NCBI GenBank assembly: GCA_964411925.1 | Contig: CAYPNI010000001.1 | Location: 43,738-107,737 of the forward strand | Source: VFKU01 sp964411925 | GTDB taxonomy: Bacteria; Hydrogenedentota; Hydrogenedentia; Hydrogenedentales; GCA-2746185 | Direction of reading: 5' to 3' | DNA length: 64,000 nucleotides | Part shown: positions 44,706 through 53,528 of the stretch, piece by piece | Numbering within the stretch: position 1 is the stretch's first letter | Layout: each line of letters opens with the position of its first letter | Notes under the pieces: generated by a model | What the model was told of the DNA's origin: nothing | Seen by the model: the letters and a program-made list of their open reading frames with translations, nothing else | The model's database searches: none | Position numbers and translations under genes: made by a program

Positions 44706-44819
44706 GGCCGCGATGCCGATCCGGATCGCGCTGGACCTACGAGGGAAAGTGCGCACGCTCGTCCGGCCGATCGGCAACGACTACGCCGGATTCCGCACGT
44801 AGCATTGCTTGAAGTCCCG

Positions 44820-46067
44820 TCAGCCGATGGACCGAAGCACCCAACGCAGCGCGATCGCCAGGACCACGTAGGAAATGCCCGTGGCGATCGCAGCACCCGT
44901 GCCCCCGATAAAGGGAATCAGCGCGAGATTGAGAATCGCGTTCACGACGAATTGCGCGGCGACGAGCCTGAACAGAACGCCGGGCCGGCCCCACTGGTTC
45001 AGCACGGTCAGGAACGGCAGGTAGGCGGTGCTTACGGCGATCGCGCCGGCCAGAATGGCGAAATAGATCCAGCCCGCATCGAACGTGGGCCGGCCGGTGA
45101 GAATGCGCGTAATCGGGATGAACACGGCCGCGCCCAGGGCCGCGAGCACCGCCATCGCGGGGACCAGGCGCGTCGAGGAGATGCGAATGAGACGTTGCAA
45201 CCTCGAGCCGCGCACTTCCGGAGGAATCGCGCTCACCAATGGGCTGACGTTTATTTGCACGACGTACACCAGTTGGTAGAACCCGTCCAGCGCGAGCATC
45301 GCAGCGAACGCGTAGACGCCCACCGCCTCGTCCGCCGCAAACATGCCCAGGATGACTACATCGACTTTGCTGGTGGCGTCCTGGACGAGCGGAGTCAGGA
45401 ACGACCTTGCCGCGAACGGGAGATGCTCCTGAACGTGCTGGCGGCGGAATGAGAATGGAGCGAGGATGCCCAGCCGGTAGGCGTATACGCCGATCAGCGG
45501 GAGCAGAATGATCTCGCCCGCGGAAAGCGCCAGCGGCAGTACTTCCGCGCCCGCCTCGGTGCCCACCAGAACCCCCGCCACGGCGATGATCAGCAGGTAC
45601 CGCATCGAGGTGAACACCGCGTGTGCGCGCATCTGCCCGAGTCCGTTCAGCGCGAACAGCAACACTTTATTGAGGGCGAAGCAGGCGAGCCCGGGCAGAG
45701 ACCAGACAACACCGGCCGTAACACCCGGACTGTCCAGCAGCGAGCCGATCGGGATGCTCAACGCGGCCGCGGCAGCCGTTACAGAGAGGGACAGACCCGT
45801 GACCAGGGCCAGCGCGGCGCCGAGGCAGGGCCGCACGAGAGCAGCGTCGTACGGCGGCCGCGCGACGAGGCTCAGCGTCGAATAACCGAGGCCGCCGACG
45901 GCCAGTTGCGAGAATACGTAGTAGCACGCGAGGACCTGCGTGAACACACCGAAGGCAGCCGCGCCGTAATAGCGGCCGATGAGGACATTGAGGGCGAAAC
46001 CCGACGCCGCCAGGATCGCGAATGAGCCGAGGTTCCAGATGACGCCGGTAGTGAACGGTGTTTTCAT
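44820..46067 (-). CDS. Wzx-like oligosaccharide flippase (MATE/MOP superfamily)
   Basis: 415 residues with about 12 membrane helices in the pattern of polysaccharide-biosynthesis flippases (PF01943/PF13440 type). The N-terminus GVIWNLGSFAILAASGFALN and VLIGRYYGAAAFGVFTQVLA match the typical first helices, and the protein ends with TGAAIATGISYVVLAIALRW, the usual last helices. Such proteins flip undecaprenyl-linked oligosaccharide units across the inner membrane. It lies 97 bases after the amidotransferase-fusion gene on the same strand, with a GC-rich inverted repeat (GGCCCG, 46089-46094, and CGGGCC, 46099-46104) between them, and is convergent with the DUF1302-like gene. It is the only clear Wzx-type flippase in the window; the second candidate flippase is the LPG-synthase-like protein at 36770. 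Confidence 0.9.
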   Translation of the reverse strand: MKTPFTTGVIWNLGSFAILAASGFALNVLIGRYYGAAAFGVFTQVLACYYVFSQLAVGGLGYSTLSLVARPPYDAALVRPCLGAALALVTGLSLSVTAAAAALSIPIGSLLDSPGVTAGVVWSLPGLACFALNKVLLFALNGLGQMRAHAVFTSMRYLLIIAVAGVLVGTEAGAEVLPLALSAGEIILLPLIGVYAYRLGILAPFSFRRQHVQEHLPFAARSFLTPLVQDATSKVDVVILGMFAADEAVGVYAFAAMLALDGFYQLVYVVQINVSPLVSAIPPEVRGSRLQRLIRISSTRLVPAMAVLAALGAAVFIPITRILTGRPTFDAGWIYFAILAGAIAVSTAYLPFLTVLNQWGRPGVLFRLVAAQFVVNAILNLALIPFIGGTGAAIATGISYVVLAIALRWVLRSIG

Positions 46068-46164
46068 TGGTTGTGCGATGGTGCGAGCGGCCCGTTGACG
46101 GGCCCGGCGGGAATGAAACCCTTGCAGAGTCGGTCGGACACAGGCTTCGGCGATCGTCCTTCAG

Positions 46165-48186
46165 CTACGCGGGCGTGTAGCGCTTGGGAATCGCATTAAT
46201 GGCTCGCAGAGCGTCCAGCGTGTCGATTCCGATTGTATCGCAGTACCACTTAATCGAATCGAAGCGTAGTTCGTTCTCGGCCGTGGCCAACCGGAGCGCG
46301 GACGCCCGGTCCAGCATTCCCGCGCGGACCTGGTTACTGCGGAACGTGTCGATCTCCGTGAATCCGCCGACGGTGTAGTAGATGTAATTATAAAAGGGCG
46401 CCGTTCCGTCGCCGATACGCCACGTGGTGGTCGTGTCGGGCGACAGCTCCCAGTCGTACTCATTGCGGAGGGTCGAGATGATCGCGTCCTCGTCCCAAGG
46501 CACGTAGTCTTCGAAAATCAGGTAGCGGCGGTGCACGGGGGACATGTAGTAGATGGCGAAGGCCCACGCCGTGTCCGCGAGCGAGGCGTTGAGGTACCCG
46601 CGATTCGTGGCGAACGCGCGCAGGTAGTGGGAGATCATCTTAAGACTCGCGAAAGACCCCTGCTGATCGGCGCGGATGCCCCGCCCGATCCCGCAATACC
46701 CCGACTTGAAGTCCGTGTACTCGAGCCGGTTCATCGAATAGAGCGTCAGATCGACGGGAATCTGTTTCGCGATTTTCTCGGCGTAGTGAAAGATTTGCTT
46801 GTCGCCCGCCATAAAGAGCGGAATGACGCCCATGTCGGGCTTGCGGAGCCAGGCCGATACGTTCTTCCGGATATTCTCGCGCTTGCTATTTATGTTTGCG
46901 GACACCCAGATATGTTCGACACCGAGCTTACTGCACAGACGCGACTGGTTGCGTCGCGCCAGGCCCGTCACCATGCCCCAGTCGTAGGTGAACGCGACGG
47001 GTTGCAGGCCGAGTTCCTTCTTGACGAAATGCAGCGTGTAGCAACTGTCGCGTCCGCCGGACAGCGGCATCAGCACCTCGGGCGCGCCGTTGCCGCGGCG
47101 GTAAGGTTCAATCGCGCGCTGTAACGCGTCCATGCCCTTCCAGGTATACGGCGAATTGTTGCGGCAGTCCCAGCAGACGCCGTTCTCATCGAAATCGACG
47201 AACGGCACGGTCTCCGGCAGGATGCAGCGCGTGCATCGACGAAGCTTGCCGATGGCGGCGCGGTTTTGATCCCAGTGCTGTTCGACCCACTCCGGTGTCG
47301 CGGTGCGGCGGACATCCACCAGCCGCGTCTGGTTCCGCGGCTGCGTCTCCGCCTGACTGAGCTCGATGATTTCCCGGTTATAGCCGTTCCGGGACATCGC
47401 GGCGACGCGCGGAGGCGTCTCGCCCAGCTTGAAAACCTCGGCGTCAACGGTCGCGGCGTCGACGACGCATGCCATCCCCGGAGCAAGATGCTCGACGCTC
47501 GCGCCGTCAAATTGGCCCCGGCGGTTCTTGCCCTTGAGGAAACTTGACAGAATCTGCCGCTCGGAGGCGAACACAAAGACCCCGTCGCCGCGCGCGAAGT
47601 ACAGCGATCCGTTGTTCGTCGCGAGCACGATTTGGTTCCGCTCCTTCAGGAGCAGCGCGATGTTGGCGACGCCGTAGACTTCGGAAAACACCCGCTCCAG
47701 TGCTTGCGGAATCGTGTCGCCCGCGTCCAGCGTTCGGCGGAACAGCGCAAGGATTACTTCGGTGTCGACTTCCAGGCGACGCTGCAGGTCCGGATACTTG
47801 TTCCAGAGCCCGCCGACGTTGACGATGATGCCGTTGTGGATACCGACGATGCCGCCGGAGATGACCGGCTGGTTGTTCTCATGTCGTTCGAGTCCACCGT
47901 CGGTCACGAGCCGCGTGTGGCCGATGACGGCCACACCATGCGCGACGGATCCGTTGCCGCCGAACGAGTTTTCGAAGAGTTCCCGGCACGATCGCAGGCG
48001 GAAGAGGGCGGCGCCCGGCGTGGCCTGTTTGAGCACGCGGATCGTTTCCGCGTTCATGAGCGCAAGCCCCGACGCCTCTTTGCCGCGCGATTCGGAGCGG
48101 CGCATGAGATCGCGCGCGGCCGCGCGGAGCTCCGAAGCACTCCATGCCGGCTGCTGATTCGTGACGACGCCGAAGATGCCGCACAT
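46165..48186 (-). CDS. Fusion of class II glutamine amidotransferase and sugar amidotransferase/ATP-pyrophosphatase domains
   Basis: 673 residues in two domains. The N-terminal about 265 residues are a class II (Ntn) glutaminase: the nucleophile Cys2 is in MCGIFGVV, with SRGKEASG, GHTRLVTDGG and GIHNGII. From about residue 310 the protein is like N-acetyl sugar amidotransferases of the WbpG/PseA type: four Cys (318, 321, 338, 341) form a CxxC...CxxC site, and the ATP-pyrophosphatase loop is LSGGRDSCY (375-383). WbpG-type enzymes normally draw ammonia from separate HisH/HisF-like partners; here a class II glutaminase is fused instead. It probably amidates an acylated sugar nucleotide in the cytoplasm. 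It also resembles asparagine synthetase in overall order. The start codon must be ATG at 48186, since Cys must follow Met. It has a good promoter upstream. Confidence 0.9.
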   Translation of the reverse strand: MCGIFGVVTNQQPAWSASELRAAARDLMRRSESRGKEASGLALMNAETIRVLKQATPGAALFRLRSCRELFENSFGGNGSVAHGVAVIGHTRLVTDGGLERHENNQPVISGGIVGIHNGIIVNVGGLWNKYPDLQRRLEVDTEVILALFRRTLDAGDTIPQALERVFSEVYGVANIALLLKERNQIVLATNNGSLYFARGDGVFVFASERQILSSFLKGKNRRGQFDGASVEHLAPGMACVVDAATVDAEVFKLGETPPRVAAMSRNGYNREIIELSQAETQPRNQTRLVDVRRTATPEWVEQHWDQNRAAIGKLRRCTRCILPETVPFVDFDENGVCWDCRNNSPYTWKGMDALQRAIEPYRRGNGAPEVLMPLSGGRDSCYTLHFVKKELGLQPVAFTYDWGMVTGLARRNQSRLCSKLGVEHIWVSANINSKRENIRKNVSAWLRKPDMGVIPLFMAGDKQIFHYAEKIAKQIPVDLTLYSMNRLEYTDFKSGYCGIGRGIRADQQGSFASLKMISHYLRAFATNRGYLNASLADTAWAFAIYYMSPVHRRYLIFEDYVPWDEDAIISTLRNEYDWELSPDTTTTWRIGDGTAPFYNYIYYTVGGFTEIDTFRSNQVRAGMLDRASALRLATAENELRFDSIKWYCDTIGIDTLDALRAINAIPKRYTPA

Positions 48187-48221
48187 GCGCCTGAATTTCG
48201 CCTCTGGACAGTTTCGTTTAT

Positions 48222-48250
48222 AGTATAATCTTGAGGCAATACGGAAACAA
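48222..48250 (-). promoter_or_regulatory. Sigma70-type promoter upstream of the amidotransferase fusion gene
   Basis: On the minus strand, TTGTTT (48250-48245) and TATACT (48227-48222) are 17 bases apart, 36 bases before the ATG at 48186. On the plus strand the same AT-rich patch contains TATAAT (48224-48229), a possible -10 for the divergent methyltransferase, though without a good -35. Confidence 0.55.
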
Positions 48251-48306
48251 TGGCGGGCTCGTGATCGTCACCGCGTAATCCGCAGACACCGGGATGTTGG
48301 AACCGC

Positions 48307-49161
48307 GTGAGCACGACGTTAACCCCCATCGCTACATGCCCGCTGTGCGACGCGCCGGACGGTGAATTCAAATTCGAGAAAGACGGCGCGCCAATTTACG
48401 CGTGTCCGGAATGCACATTCCGCTTCGCACGGCCCGAGCGCAACGCGAATCTCGGCAACGCGTTCGACGAGTTCGAGTCATCCTACATTCAGTACTTCGA
48501 CGAGGCCCCGCGCGACACCGTAAATTTCGAGCGGCTGACCGCGTGGATGGCGCAATTCGGTGCGCTCGACGCCGGGGCGACCGTGCTCGACGTTGGCGCC
48601 GGTAGCGGGAAGTTTGTGCGCTATCTGCGGCGCATGGGCATGGACGCCACGGGCCTGGAGCCGTCGGCCGCGTTGTACCAGCACTACCTGGCCGGAGACG
48701 CCGCGTTTCGCTGTCAAAAGCTCGCAGAATTCTCCCGGAGCGAAGGCCGGCGTTTTTCGATCGTCACGGCATTTGATGTGATCGAGCACGTCGACGATCC
48801 CGTGGAGACGATCGCGCTGATTTCTGAGTTGGCGGAGCCGGGCGGCCGGGTCTTCGTCTCCACGCCGGACACGGGTTCTCTGCACGCGCGCGTCATGGGG
48901 CGGCATTGGCACTACTATCACCGCTACCATCTTTCTTATTGGTCCCGTAGCACCCTGGGACGAACTGCGGCGAAATTTGGCCTGGAGTGCCGGTACTTTG
49001 GCCGGAGATCGCGCTACCAGACGTTGGGATATGTGCTGGCGTACTTTTGGGAACACTTCATCGGCGGAGAGGCGCCGCGCGGTTTCCGCTCGCTCGAGGG
49101 GATCCGGATTCCCATCAATCTGTTTGACGTCATGTACCTGTGTTTCGAAAAGGTGCGCTGA
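48307..49161 (+). CDS. Class I SAM-dependent methyltransferase with N-terminal zinc ribbon
   Basis: 284 residues. A four-Cys zinc ribbon at the N-terminus (Cys11, 14, 33, 36) is followed by a class I methyltransferase core: motif I is VLDVGAGSGKFVRYL, and FDVIEHVDDPVETI is the next acidic region. The C-terminal part has RHWHYYHRYHLSYWSR, typical of methyltransferase-23-like enzymes in glycan clusters. These methylate sugars or sugar nucleotides, though the substrate cannot be named. The start is GTG at 48307, directly before the zinc ribbon. It is divergent from the amidotransferase-fusion gene and convergent with the DUF2304 gene, from whose stop it is only 19 bases away. A shared AT-rich promoter region lies upstream. 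Confidence 0.9.
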   Translation: MSTTLTPIATCPLCDAPDGEFKFEKDGAPIYACPECTFRFARPERNANLGNAFDEFESSYIQYFDEAPRDTVNFERLTAWMAQFGALDAGATVLDVGAGSGKFVRYLRRMGMDATGLEPSAALYQHYLAGDAAFRCQKLAEFSRSEGRRFSIVTAFDVIEHVDDPVETIALISELAEPGGRVFVSTPDTGSLHARVMGRHWHYYHRYHLSYWSRSTLGRTAAKFGLECRYFGRRSRYQTLGYVLAYFWEHFIGGEAPRGFRSLEGIRIPINLFDVMYLCFEKVR

Positions 49162-49180
49162 AGCGTTACTGGATCACCCC

Positions 49181-49588
49181 TCAGGATTCACGACTGCCGC
49201 CGGTCCCGTTCAACTGAGCGTTCAACTGTTCAATCTGCGATCGCAGAATGGATACCTGGATCACGAGCGTCTCGAAACGCTGTTTGTTTCGCGAGGCAGA
49301 CGAGCTAAGCCAGACGCACATGGCGAGGAGAAAGAACAGTACAATCAGAATTAGCGCATGCGCCGGCAAATCGATGCCAAGCGCGGTCGTAATGAGGGCC
49401 AGCAACGGGTCAAACCAGACGACTACCGTGCCGGCGACCAGGCCGAGAAACCACAGCAGCGCGTGCTCTTCCCGCAACCTCCGGTGCCACACAAGCCAGA
49501 TGATAAACACCGCGCCGCCCGTGGTCAGCGCTAACGTCGCCAACTGTTGTTGCAATGTCGGCAACAGCGCATGGAGTTCTTCGTTCAT
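49181..49588 (-). CDS. DUF2304 family small membrane protein
   Basis: 135 residues with three predicted membrane helices (about 20-37, 44-62, 75-95), then a C-terminal coiled coil rich in Gln, Ile and Leu (RFETLVIQVSILRSQIEQLN). This matches DUF2304, a small membrane protein family nearly always next to a GT2 glycosyltransferase of the dolichyl-phosphate-mannose-synthase type, as here. The ATG at 49588 overlaps the stop of the GT2 gene by 4 bases (ATGA), so the two are translationally coupled. DUF2304 probably anchors or regulates its GT2 partner at the membrane (inference from gene order). The function is not experimentally established as far as I know. Confidence 0.9.
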   Translation of the reverse strand: MNEELHALLPTLQQQLATLALTTGGAVFIIWLVWHRRLREEHALLWFLGLVAGTVVVWFDPLLALITTALGIDLPAHALILIVLFFLLAMCVWLSSSASRNKQRFETLVIQVSILRSQIEQLNAQLNGTGGSRES

Positions 49589-50316
49589 GTGGCTCGCGCT
49601 CCTCTGTTGGTCCCGCGGTGCTTCGCATACACGATCAGCATCGAAAACAGCATCCCGTAAATGTAATACATGGGCCGCCAGAGACCGGCGTGCATGGAGG
49701 CGCCTGTCTGGTTCTTTCGGAAGATCGCCGGCACTTCCTTAATCCCGATGCCGTGCAGTGCCAAAAAGAGCAACGCATTCGCGTCGGGGAAATCGCTCGG
49801 GAATTCGTCGGACAGGCACAGACGGAACGCCTCGGGGCCGATCACCTGGAACCCGCTCGTTACGTCCTGTATGTGTATCCCGCCGAGCCACCGAAGCGCG
49901 AGGGAGAACAGGCGCTGGCCGATGCGCCGCGCGAACGGCATCTCGTACGTGGATTCCGCATGAAAACGCGATCCGATGACGAGCCCGCAGTTTCCGTCGA
50001 GCAACGCGCTCACGAGCTTGGGCACCGAAGCGGGATCGTGTTGGCCATCACCGTCGAGCTGGATGATCGTGTCGTAATTCAGCAGACGAGCGTATTCGTA
50101 TCCGGCGCGCAGGGCGCGTCCGTAACCCAAATTCGCGATGAGTGTCACGGCCGTTGCGCCGTTGTCGCGGGCGACTTTTGCGGTGTCGTCCGAGCTGCCG
50201 TCGTCGATGACCAGAATGTCGTAGGGTACAGAGATCGGTTGGCCGCGAATGCCCTGGATCAGTGCCGATAGCGACCGCGCTTCGTTGTGTGCCGGGATGA
50301 CGATGAGAGCTTTCAC
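49585..50316 (-). CDS. GT2 family glycosyltransferase (polyprenyl-phosphate sugar synthase-like)
   Basis: 243 residues of the GT-A fold: MKALIVIPAHNEARSLSALI at the N-terminus, DILVIDDGSSDDTA, and the metal-binding DGDGQHDPASVP. The later part contains SRFHAESTYEMPFARRIGQR and DVTSGFQVIGPEAF, which are typical of dolichyl-phosphate mannose synthase-like GT2 enzymes that load a sugar onto a polyprenyl phosphate. That fits the presence of GT-C-type membrane proteins elsewhere in the region, which use such lipid-linked donors. The start is GTG at 50316. The stop overlaps the DUF2304 start by 4 bases. The last helix region (YYIYGMLFSMLIVYAKH) may associate with the membrane. Confidence 0.93.
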   Translation of the reverse strand: MKALIVIPAHNEARSLSALIQGIRGQPISVPYDILVIDDGSSDDTAKVARDNGATAVTLIANLGYGRALRAGYEYARLLNYDTIIQLDGDGQHDPASVPKLVSALLDGNCGLVIGSRFHAESTYEMPFARRIGQRLFSLALRWLGGIHIQDVTSGFQVIGPEAFRLCLSDEFPSDFPDANALLFLALHGIGIKEVPAIFRKNQTGASMHAGLWRPMYYIYGMLFSMLIVYAKHRGTNRGARAT

Positions 50317-50681
50317 GCGATCTCGATACCCTCAGTTCAGGCGCCTTTCGGCCCCGCCCATTCGCGCTCAATATACGAAACAGCATCCCGCCGGGTCGAC
50401 GCCGTTTTTTCGAACGGGCATCGCGATCGCGACGAGATCGCCGTCGCTCGCGTCCCCGCCTAAGCCACTCGATACACGCCCGAAGGATGACGTTCGGTCG
50501 ATATGTTAAATGAATATCGAAATGGCTTTACTGGCCTAGCGGAAAAGTGGCAAGACGCTATCCCAGCAATCACAACGCGCGCAACAATTCGTGGCAGCGG
50601 AGCCGATTTCCGTTCTCAACGCCCAACCAGGGGCCGCAGCGGGGCTTGGGCTCTATAGCCGATCGCGAGGAGGTCAGCGGG
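50317..50681. other. Intergenic region, no gene recognised
   Basis: These 365 bases lie between the GT2 gene and the upstream epimerase on the same strand. No protein-like frame is seen. A less GC-rich segment around 50495-50540 holds a 7-bp inverted repeat (TCGATAT, 50498-50504, and ATATCGA, 50514-50520) with a 9-base spacer, a possible operator or hairpin. The GT2-DUF2304 promoter presumably lies in this region. Confidence 0.45.
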
Positions 50682-51641
50682 TTAGCGATTCTGATTGACC
50701 GAAGCCCGCGCCGACTGGAACCATTGGACCGTGCGCCGGAGACCATCTTCGCACGAGACCTGTGGTTCGTATCCCAACTCATCGCGGGCCCGCGAGATGT
50801 CGGCCTTCGAGACGCGAACGTCACCGGATCGCGCATCGGCGTGATTCGGCCGAATGTCGCTGCCGATGATTTCGTTGATTTGGCGCAGCAAGTCGAGGAT
50901 GCTGTAGGAACCGCCGCACGCGATGTTGTACGCCTGGCCGCGACCCGGGCGTTTCGCGTTCGCCGCCAACTCGTTTGCACGAACGACGTTCTCGATGAAC
51001 GTGAAGTCGCGAGCCTGCAAGCCATCCCCGTGGACCACCGGCCTGCGGCCATCCAGCACCGCGTCGATGAACAGCGGTATCACCGCGCTGTACGGCGAAT
51101 CGGGATCCTGACGTGGTCCGAACACGTTGAAATACCGCAGGCACATTGCGTCGAGCCCGAAGCAATTGCTGAATGCGGCGACGTAGTGCTCGCCGGCAGC
51201 CTTGGTTGACGCGTAGGGCGACAGTGGCCGGAGGCCCAGCGACTCGGATTTCAGCTCCGCGGCCTGATCGCCGTAAACCGAACTCGAACTCGCGAATATC
51301 AGCCGCCGCACCTTGGCGTCACGCGCGGCGATCAACAGGTTCAGCGTCCCGGTGATATTGGCCTCGTGGCTGCGCAGCGGATCGGCAAGCGATCGCGGCA
51401 CCGAGGGCACCGCGCCGTGGTGCAGTACAAAATCGACGCCGTCCACGGCACGCGCGCAGTCATCCGGGTCGCACAGGTCCCCGTCTACAACGTCTATGCT
51501 GTCGATGACGCCCGAAAGATTTGCGCGATACCCCGTGGAGAAATTGTCGAGAACGCGAACCGCGTGGCCCGATCCCGCCAGATGCTCGACGAGGTGCGAA
51601 CCGATGAATCCGCCGCCGCCGGTGACCAGGTAGTTCGCCAT
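50682..51641 (-). CDS. UDP-glucose 4-epimerase-like NAD-dependent epimerase
   Basis: 319 residues of extended SDR. The cofactor motif is TGGGGFIGS (6-14), followed by VLDNFSTGYRANL, a usual mark of UDP-glucose/UDP-N-acetylglucosamine 4-epimerases. The active site is ASSSSVYGDQ with PYASTKAAGEH, and LRYFNVFGPRQDPDSPYSA and FTFIENVVRANEL lie on the substrate side. Most like WbpP/GalE-type 4-epimerases of nucleotide sugars. The frame extends to 51710, but the fold starts at ATG 51641. It stands at the edge of the glycan region, and beyond it, upstream on the minus strand, is the unrelated DUF4387/DUF1446 operon. Confidence 0.92.
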   Translation of the reverse strand: MANYLVTGGGGFIGSHLVEHLAGSGHAVRVLDNFSTGYRANLSGVIDSIDVVDGDLCDPDDCARAVDGVDFVLHHGAVPSVPRSLADPLRSHEANITGTLNLLIAARDAKVRRLIFASSSSVYGDQAAELKSESLGLRPLSPYASTKAAGEHYVAAFSNCFGLDAMCLRYFNVFGPRQDPDSPYSAVIPLFIDAVLDGRRPVVHGDGLQARDFTFIENVVRANELAANAKRPGRGQAYNIACGGSYSILDLLRQINEIIGSDIRPNHADARSGDVRVSKADISRARDELGYEPQVSCEDGLRRTVQWFQSARASVNQNR

Positions 51642-51770
51642 ACGGGCGCAAATGTTCCCTTGTACAGGTCGCGATCTCGGCTTCGGGCCGCGCGAGTCGC
51701 ACCGATCCACTGTACTCTACGGCGGCGGCCGGTTCCACCTGGTCAACGGGTGTCAGTCACCGGGGCCGGC

Positions 51771-51788
51771 GCCGGGATAGCGCCCGGC
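51771..51788 (-). terminator. Possible hairpin after the DUF4387 gene
   Basis: A 6-bp inverted repeat (GCCGGG, 51771-51776, and CCCGGC, 51783-51788) with a 6-base loop lies 44 bases past the DUF4387 stop, in a GC-rich stretch without a T-run. It could end the CitMHS-GntR-DUF1446-DUF4387 transcript. Confidence 0.3.
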
Positions 51789-51831
51789 AGGCGTTGCCGG
51801 CGCACCCTCGGGGCTCGCGGACCAACCCAGA

Positions 51832-52140
51832 CTACTCCAGCTCCACATCTAGGATTCTTGCGAACTGTTGCCCGCAATGCATGTCACGTTCGACTTCGCC
51901 CCCCTGGGGGCTCGATCGGGCGTATGAGATTTTGACCATGTTCAGCGTGGGGACCGGGTAGTGTCGTACCAACGCCGGATCGGCGCCGAACACCCGCTCG
52001 AACAATCCCGGCCCCAGCGATGGGCTGGCGCTGTAGCGTTTGAAGTTTTCCTCGCCGTCGAAGAAGAGGTCGAACGTCACCCAGAAAGGGCCGGCGAGTT
52101 TCGAGCGGACATGGCGGCAAACATCGTTTACGGTCGGCAT
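51832..52140 (-). CDS. DUF4387 family protein
   Basis: 102 residues. The sequence VCRHVRSKLAGPFWVTFDLF and the end RDMHCGQQFARILDVELE match the short DUF4387 family, which is nearly always found beside a DUF1446/AtuA-like gene. It has no signal peptide or membrane helix. The frame is open to 52173, but ATG at 52140 is at the usual start and forms TAATG with the stop of the DUF1446 gene, so the two are translationally coupled and probably form a two-subunit enzyme (inference). No reaction has been established to my knowledge. In other proteins of this pair DUF4387 is sometimes fused to the larger protein, in support of complex formation; I state this from memory. Confidence 0.9.
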   Translation of the reverse strand: MPTVNDVCRHVRSKLAGPFWVTFDLFFDGEENFKRYSASPSLGPGLFERVFGADPALVRHYPVPTLNMVKISYARSSPQGGEVERDMHCGQQFARILDVELE

Positions 52141-53528
52141 TACACGGACTCCACGTGTGCCAGGTTGACCCATTCCGTGCGAACCAGCTCCAACGGGTCG
52201 TCCACTTCCACGACGTGATTCAGCTTGAACTCGTATACGCGGCCGCGCTCGATTTCCGCCGGGGTGAACGCGAAACCGTAACTCGGCAACTCGATTTTGA
52301 AGTCGATGGGAAAATGGAAGAAATACGGATTGCAGGCCTTGGCGATTTCGGTCGCCATCTTTTGGCTATCCGCGGTCGCCACGAACAGGACTCCAATTTC
52401 ACGGGGAGGCGGCGATCCGGGGGCGGGGCGTGTGCCGGTCAGAGCGTTCCAACCGTAGAGCCGAAGCGAAATGTGGAACTCACCCGCGGCCGATCCGATC
52501 GTTTTGCGTACGCGCTCATACAGCGCGGCGAGCAGGTTGTCGTGGAATTCGTCGATTCGGCTCAGAACAGCGGGATCCTGAATCCCGATCAACATGATCG
52601 TTTGATACCGGCCCGCCGCCGCTCCTTCGAGTTTCATGGTGTAGGGCGCGCGCTCCCATCGCGACCCCGTCACGCGCACAACGCGATCGTCCAGCGCCGC
52701 GTATTCGGCATTGGTCACGTCCAGCACGCCGCCGGGCTCGGTCAGCCGGAAGGGATTGCTGTTTTCGTAGAGCATGTGGGCGGAAACGCTGTGCGGGGTG
52801 CAGCGATTCGTCATGCTGAGCGGTTCCACCTCGAATGCGTCGCGCCCGATGGTGATGAGACAGCCCGCGCCCTCGGCGGGCGATACCGCACACTGAACGC
52901 CGCACTCCGCGATCTTCGCCGCGTGCCAGGCGGGGCCGGCGCCCATGCCCTTCATCAGCGCAACGCACGCGAGGACCGCCGTATCCGTGGTGCGCCCGGC
53001 GAGGACGATATCCGCGCCGGACTCGAGCGCGGCCATGTAGGGCTCGGGCCCCATCGCGGCCACGATGTGATCGCAGGCGTCGATCGTGGCATCCGACAAG
53101 GGCCCCAGCGGAGGAAGCGGCTTGATCCGGCCTGCGGCGTTTTTCGCCTTGAGCACGGACTTGCCTTGTTCGGAGTATAGAAGTGCGATCCGCGGCCGGA
53201 TGCCGAGTTCATCGGCCACTTCAACGGCAATGTCGCGGGTCCAGTCAAGGTTGGCGTCGCCCCCGGCCTGTCCGCACGTCCCCACGAGCAGCGGAATGCC
53301 CGCGTGCGCCTGGGCCTTCATCAGGATCTCGAGGTCGCGCTTTACGGCGGCACGGTTATTCTTCGATATGCCCAGCGCCAGATACGCTGCGCCGCTATCG
53401 GTCGAGCCGGCGTCCGTTGCGATGGCGTGCGCGCCGAGCGCGATACCGCGATCGACTTCGTCGGGCCGCACGCCGGCTCCTAGTGAACCGCAGGGCACGA
53501 GGATCTTGACCGAGTCGTTGGGCATCAT
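52140..53528 (-). CDS. DUF1446 (AtuA-like) family protein
   Basis: 462 residues. The N-terminal half has VPCGSLGAGVRPDEVDRGI, ATDAGSTDSGAAYLALG and LVGTCGQAGGDANLDWT, which are characteristic of DUF1446, the family that includes AtuA of acyclic terpene utilisation. Later blocks include DIVLAGRTTDTAVLACVAL and MLYENSNPFRLTEPGG. The enzyme activity is not known for this branch, and the acyclic-terpene name should not be carried over: no other Atu genes are near. The gene context of a citrate-type transporter, a GntR regulator and an RraA-type aldolase points to a hydroxy- or polycarboxylic acid. Start ATG at 53528 overlaps the GntR stop (ATGA); a second ATG follows directly. DUF4387 follows with TAATG overlap. 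Confidence 0.92.
   Translation of the reverse strand: MMPNDSVKILVPCGSLGAGVRPDEVDRGIALGAHAIATDAGSTDSGAAYLALGISKNNRAAVKRDLEILMKAQAHAGIPLLVGTCGQAGGDANLDWTRDIAVEVADELGIRPRIALLYSEQGKSVLKAKNAAGRIKPLPPLGPLSDATIDACDHIVAAMGPEPYMAALESGADIVLAGRTTDTAVLACVALMKGMGAGPAWHAAKIAECGVQCAVSPAEGAGCLITIGRDAFEVEPLSMTNRCTPHSVSAHMLYENSNPFRLTEPGGVLDVTNAEYAALDDRVVRVTGSRWERAPYTMKLEGAAAGRYQTIMLIGIQDPAVLSRIDEFHDNLLAALYERVRKTIGSAAGEFHISLRLYGWNALTGTRPAPGSPPPREIGVLFVATADSQKMATEIAKACNPYFFHFPIDFKIELPSYGFAFTPAEIERGRVYEFKLNHVVEVDDPLELVRTEWVNLAHVESV

Noticed and set aside
44713..44802. Small open frame of 29 codons after the DUF1302-like gene
   Set aside because: No ribosome site or family; too short to support.
52140..53528. Naming the DUF1446 gene atuA with a role in acyclic terpene degradation
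   Set aside because: No other atu genes lie nearby and the neighbours indicate carboxylate metabolism, so only the family is given.
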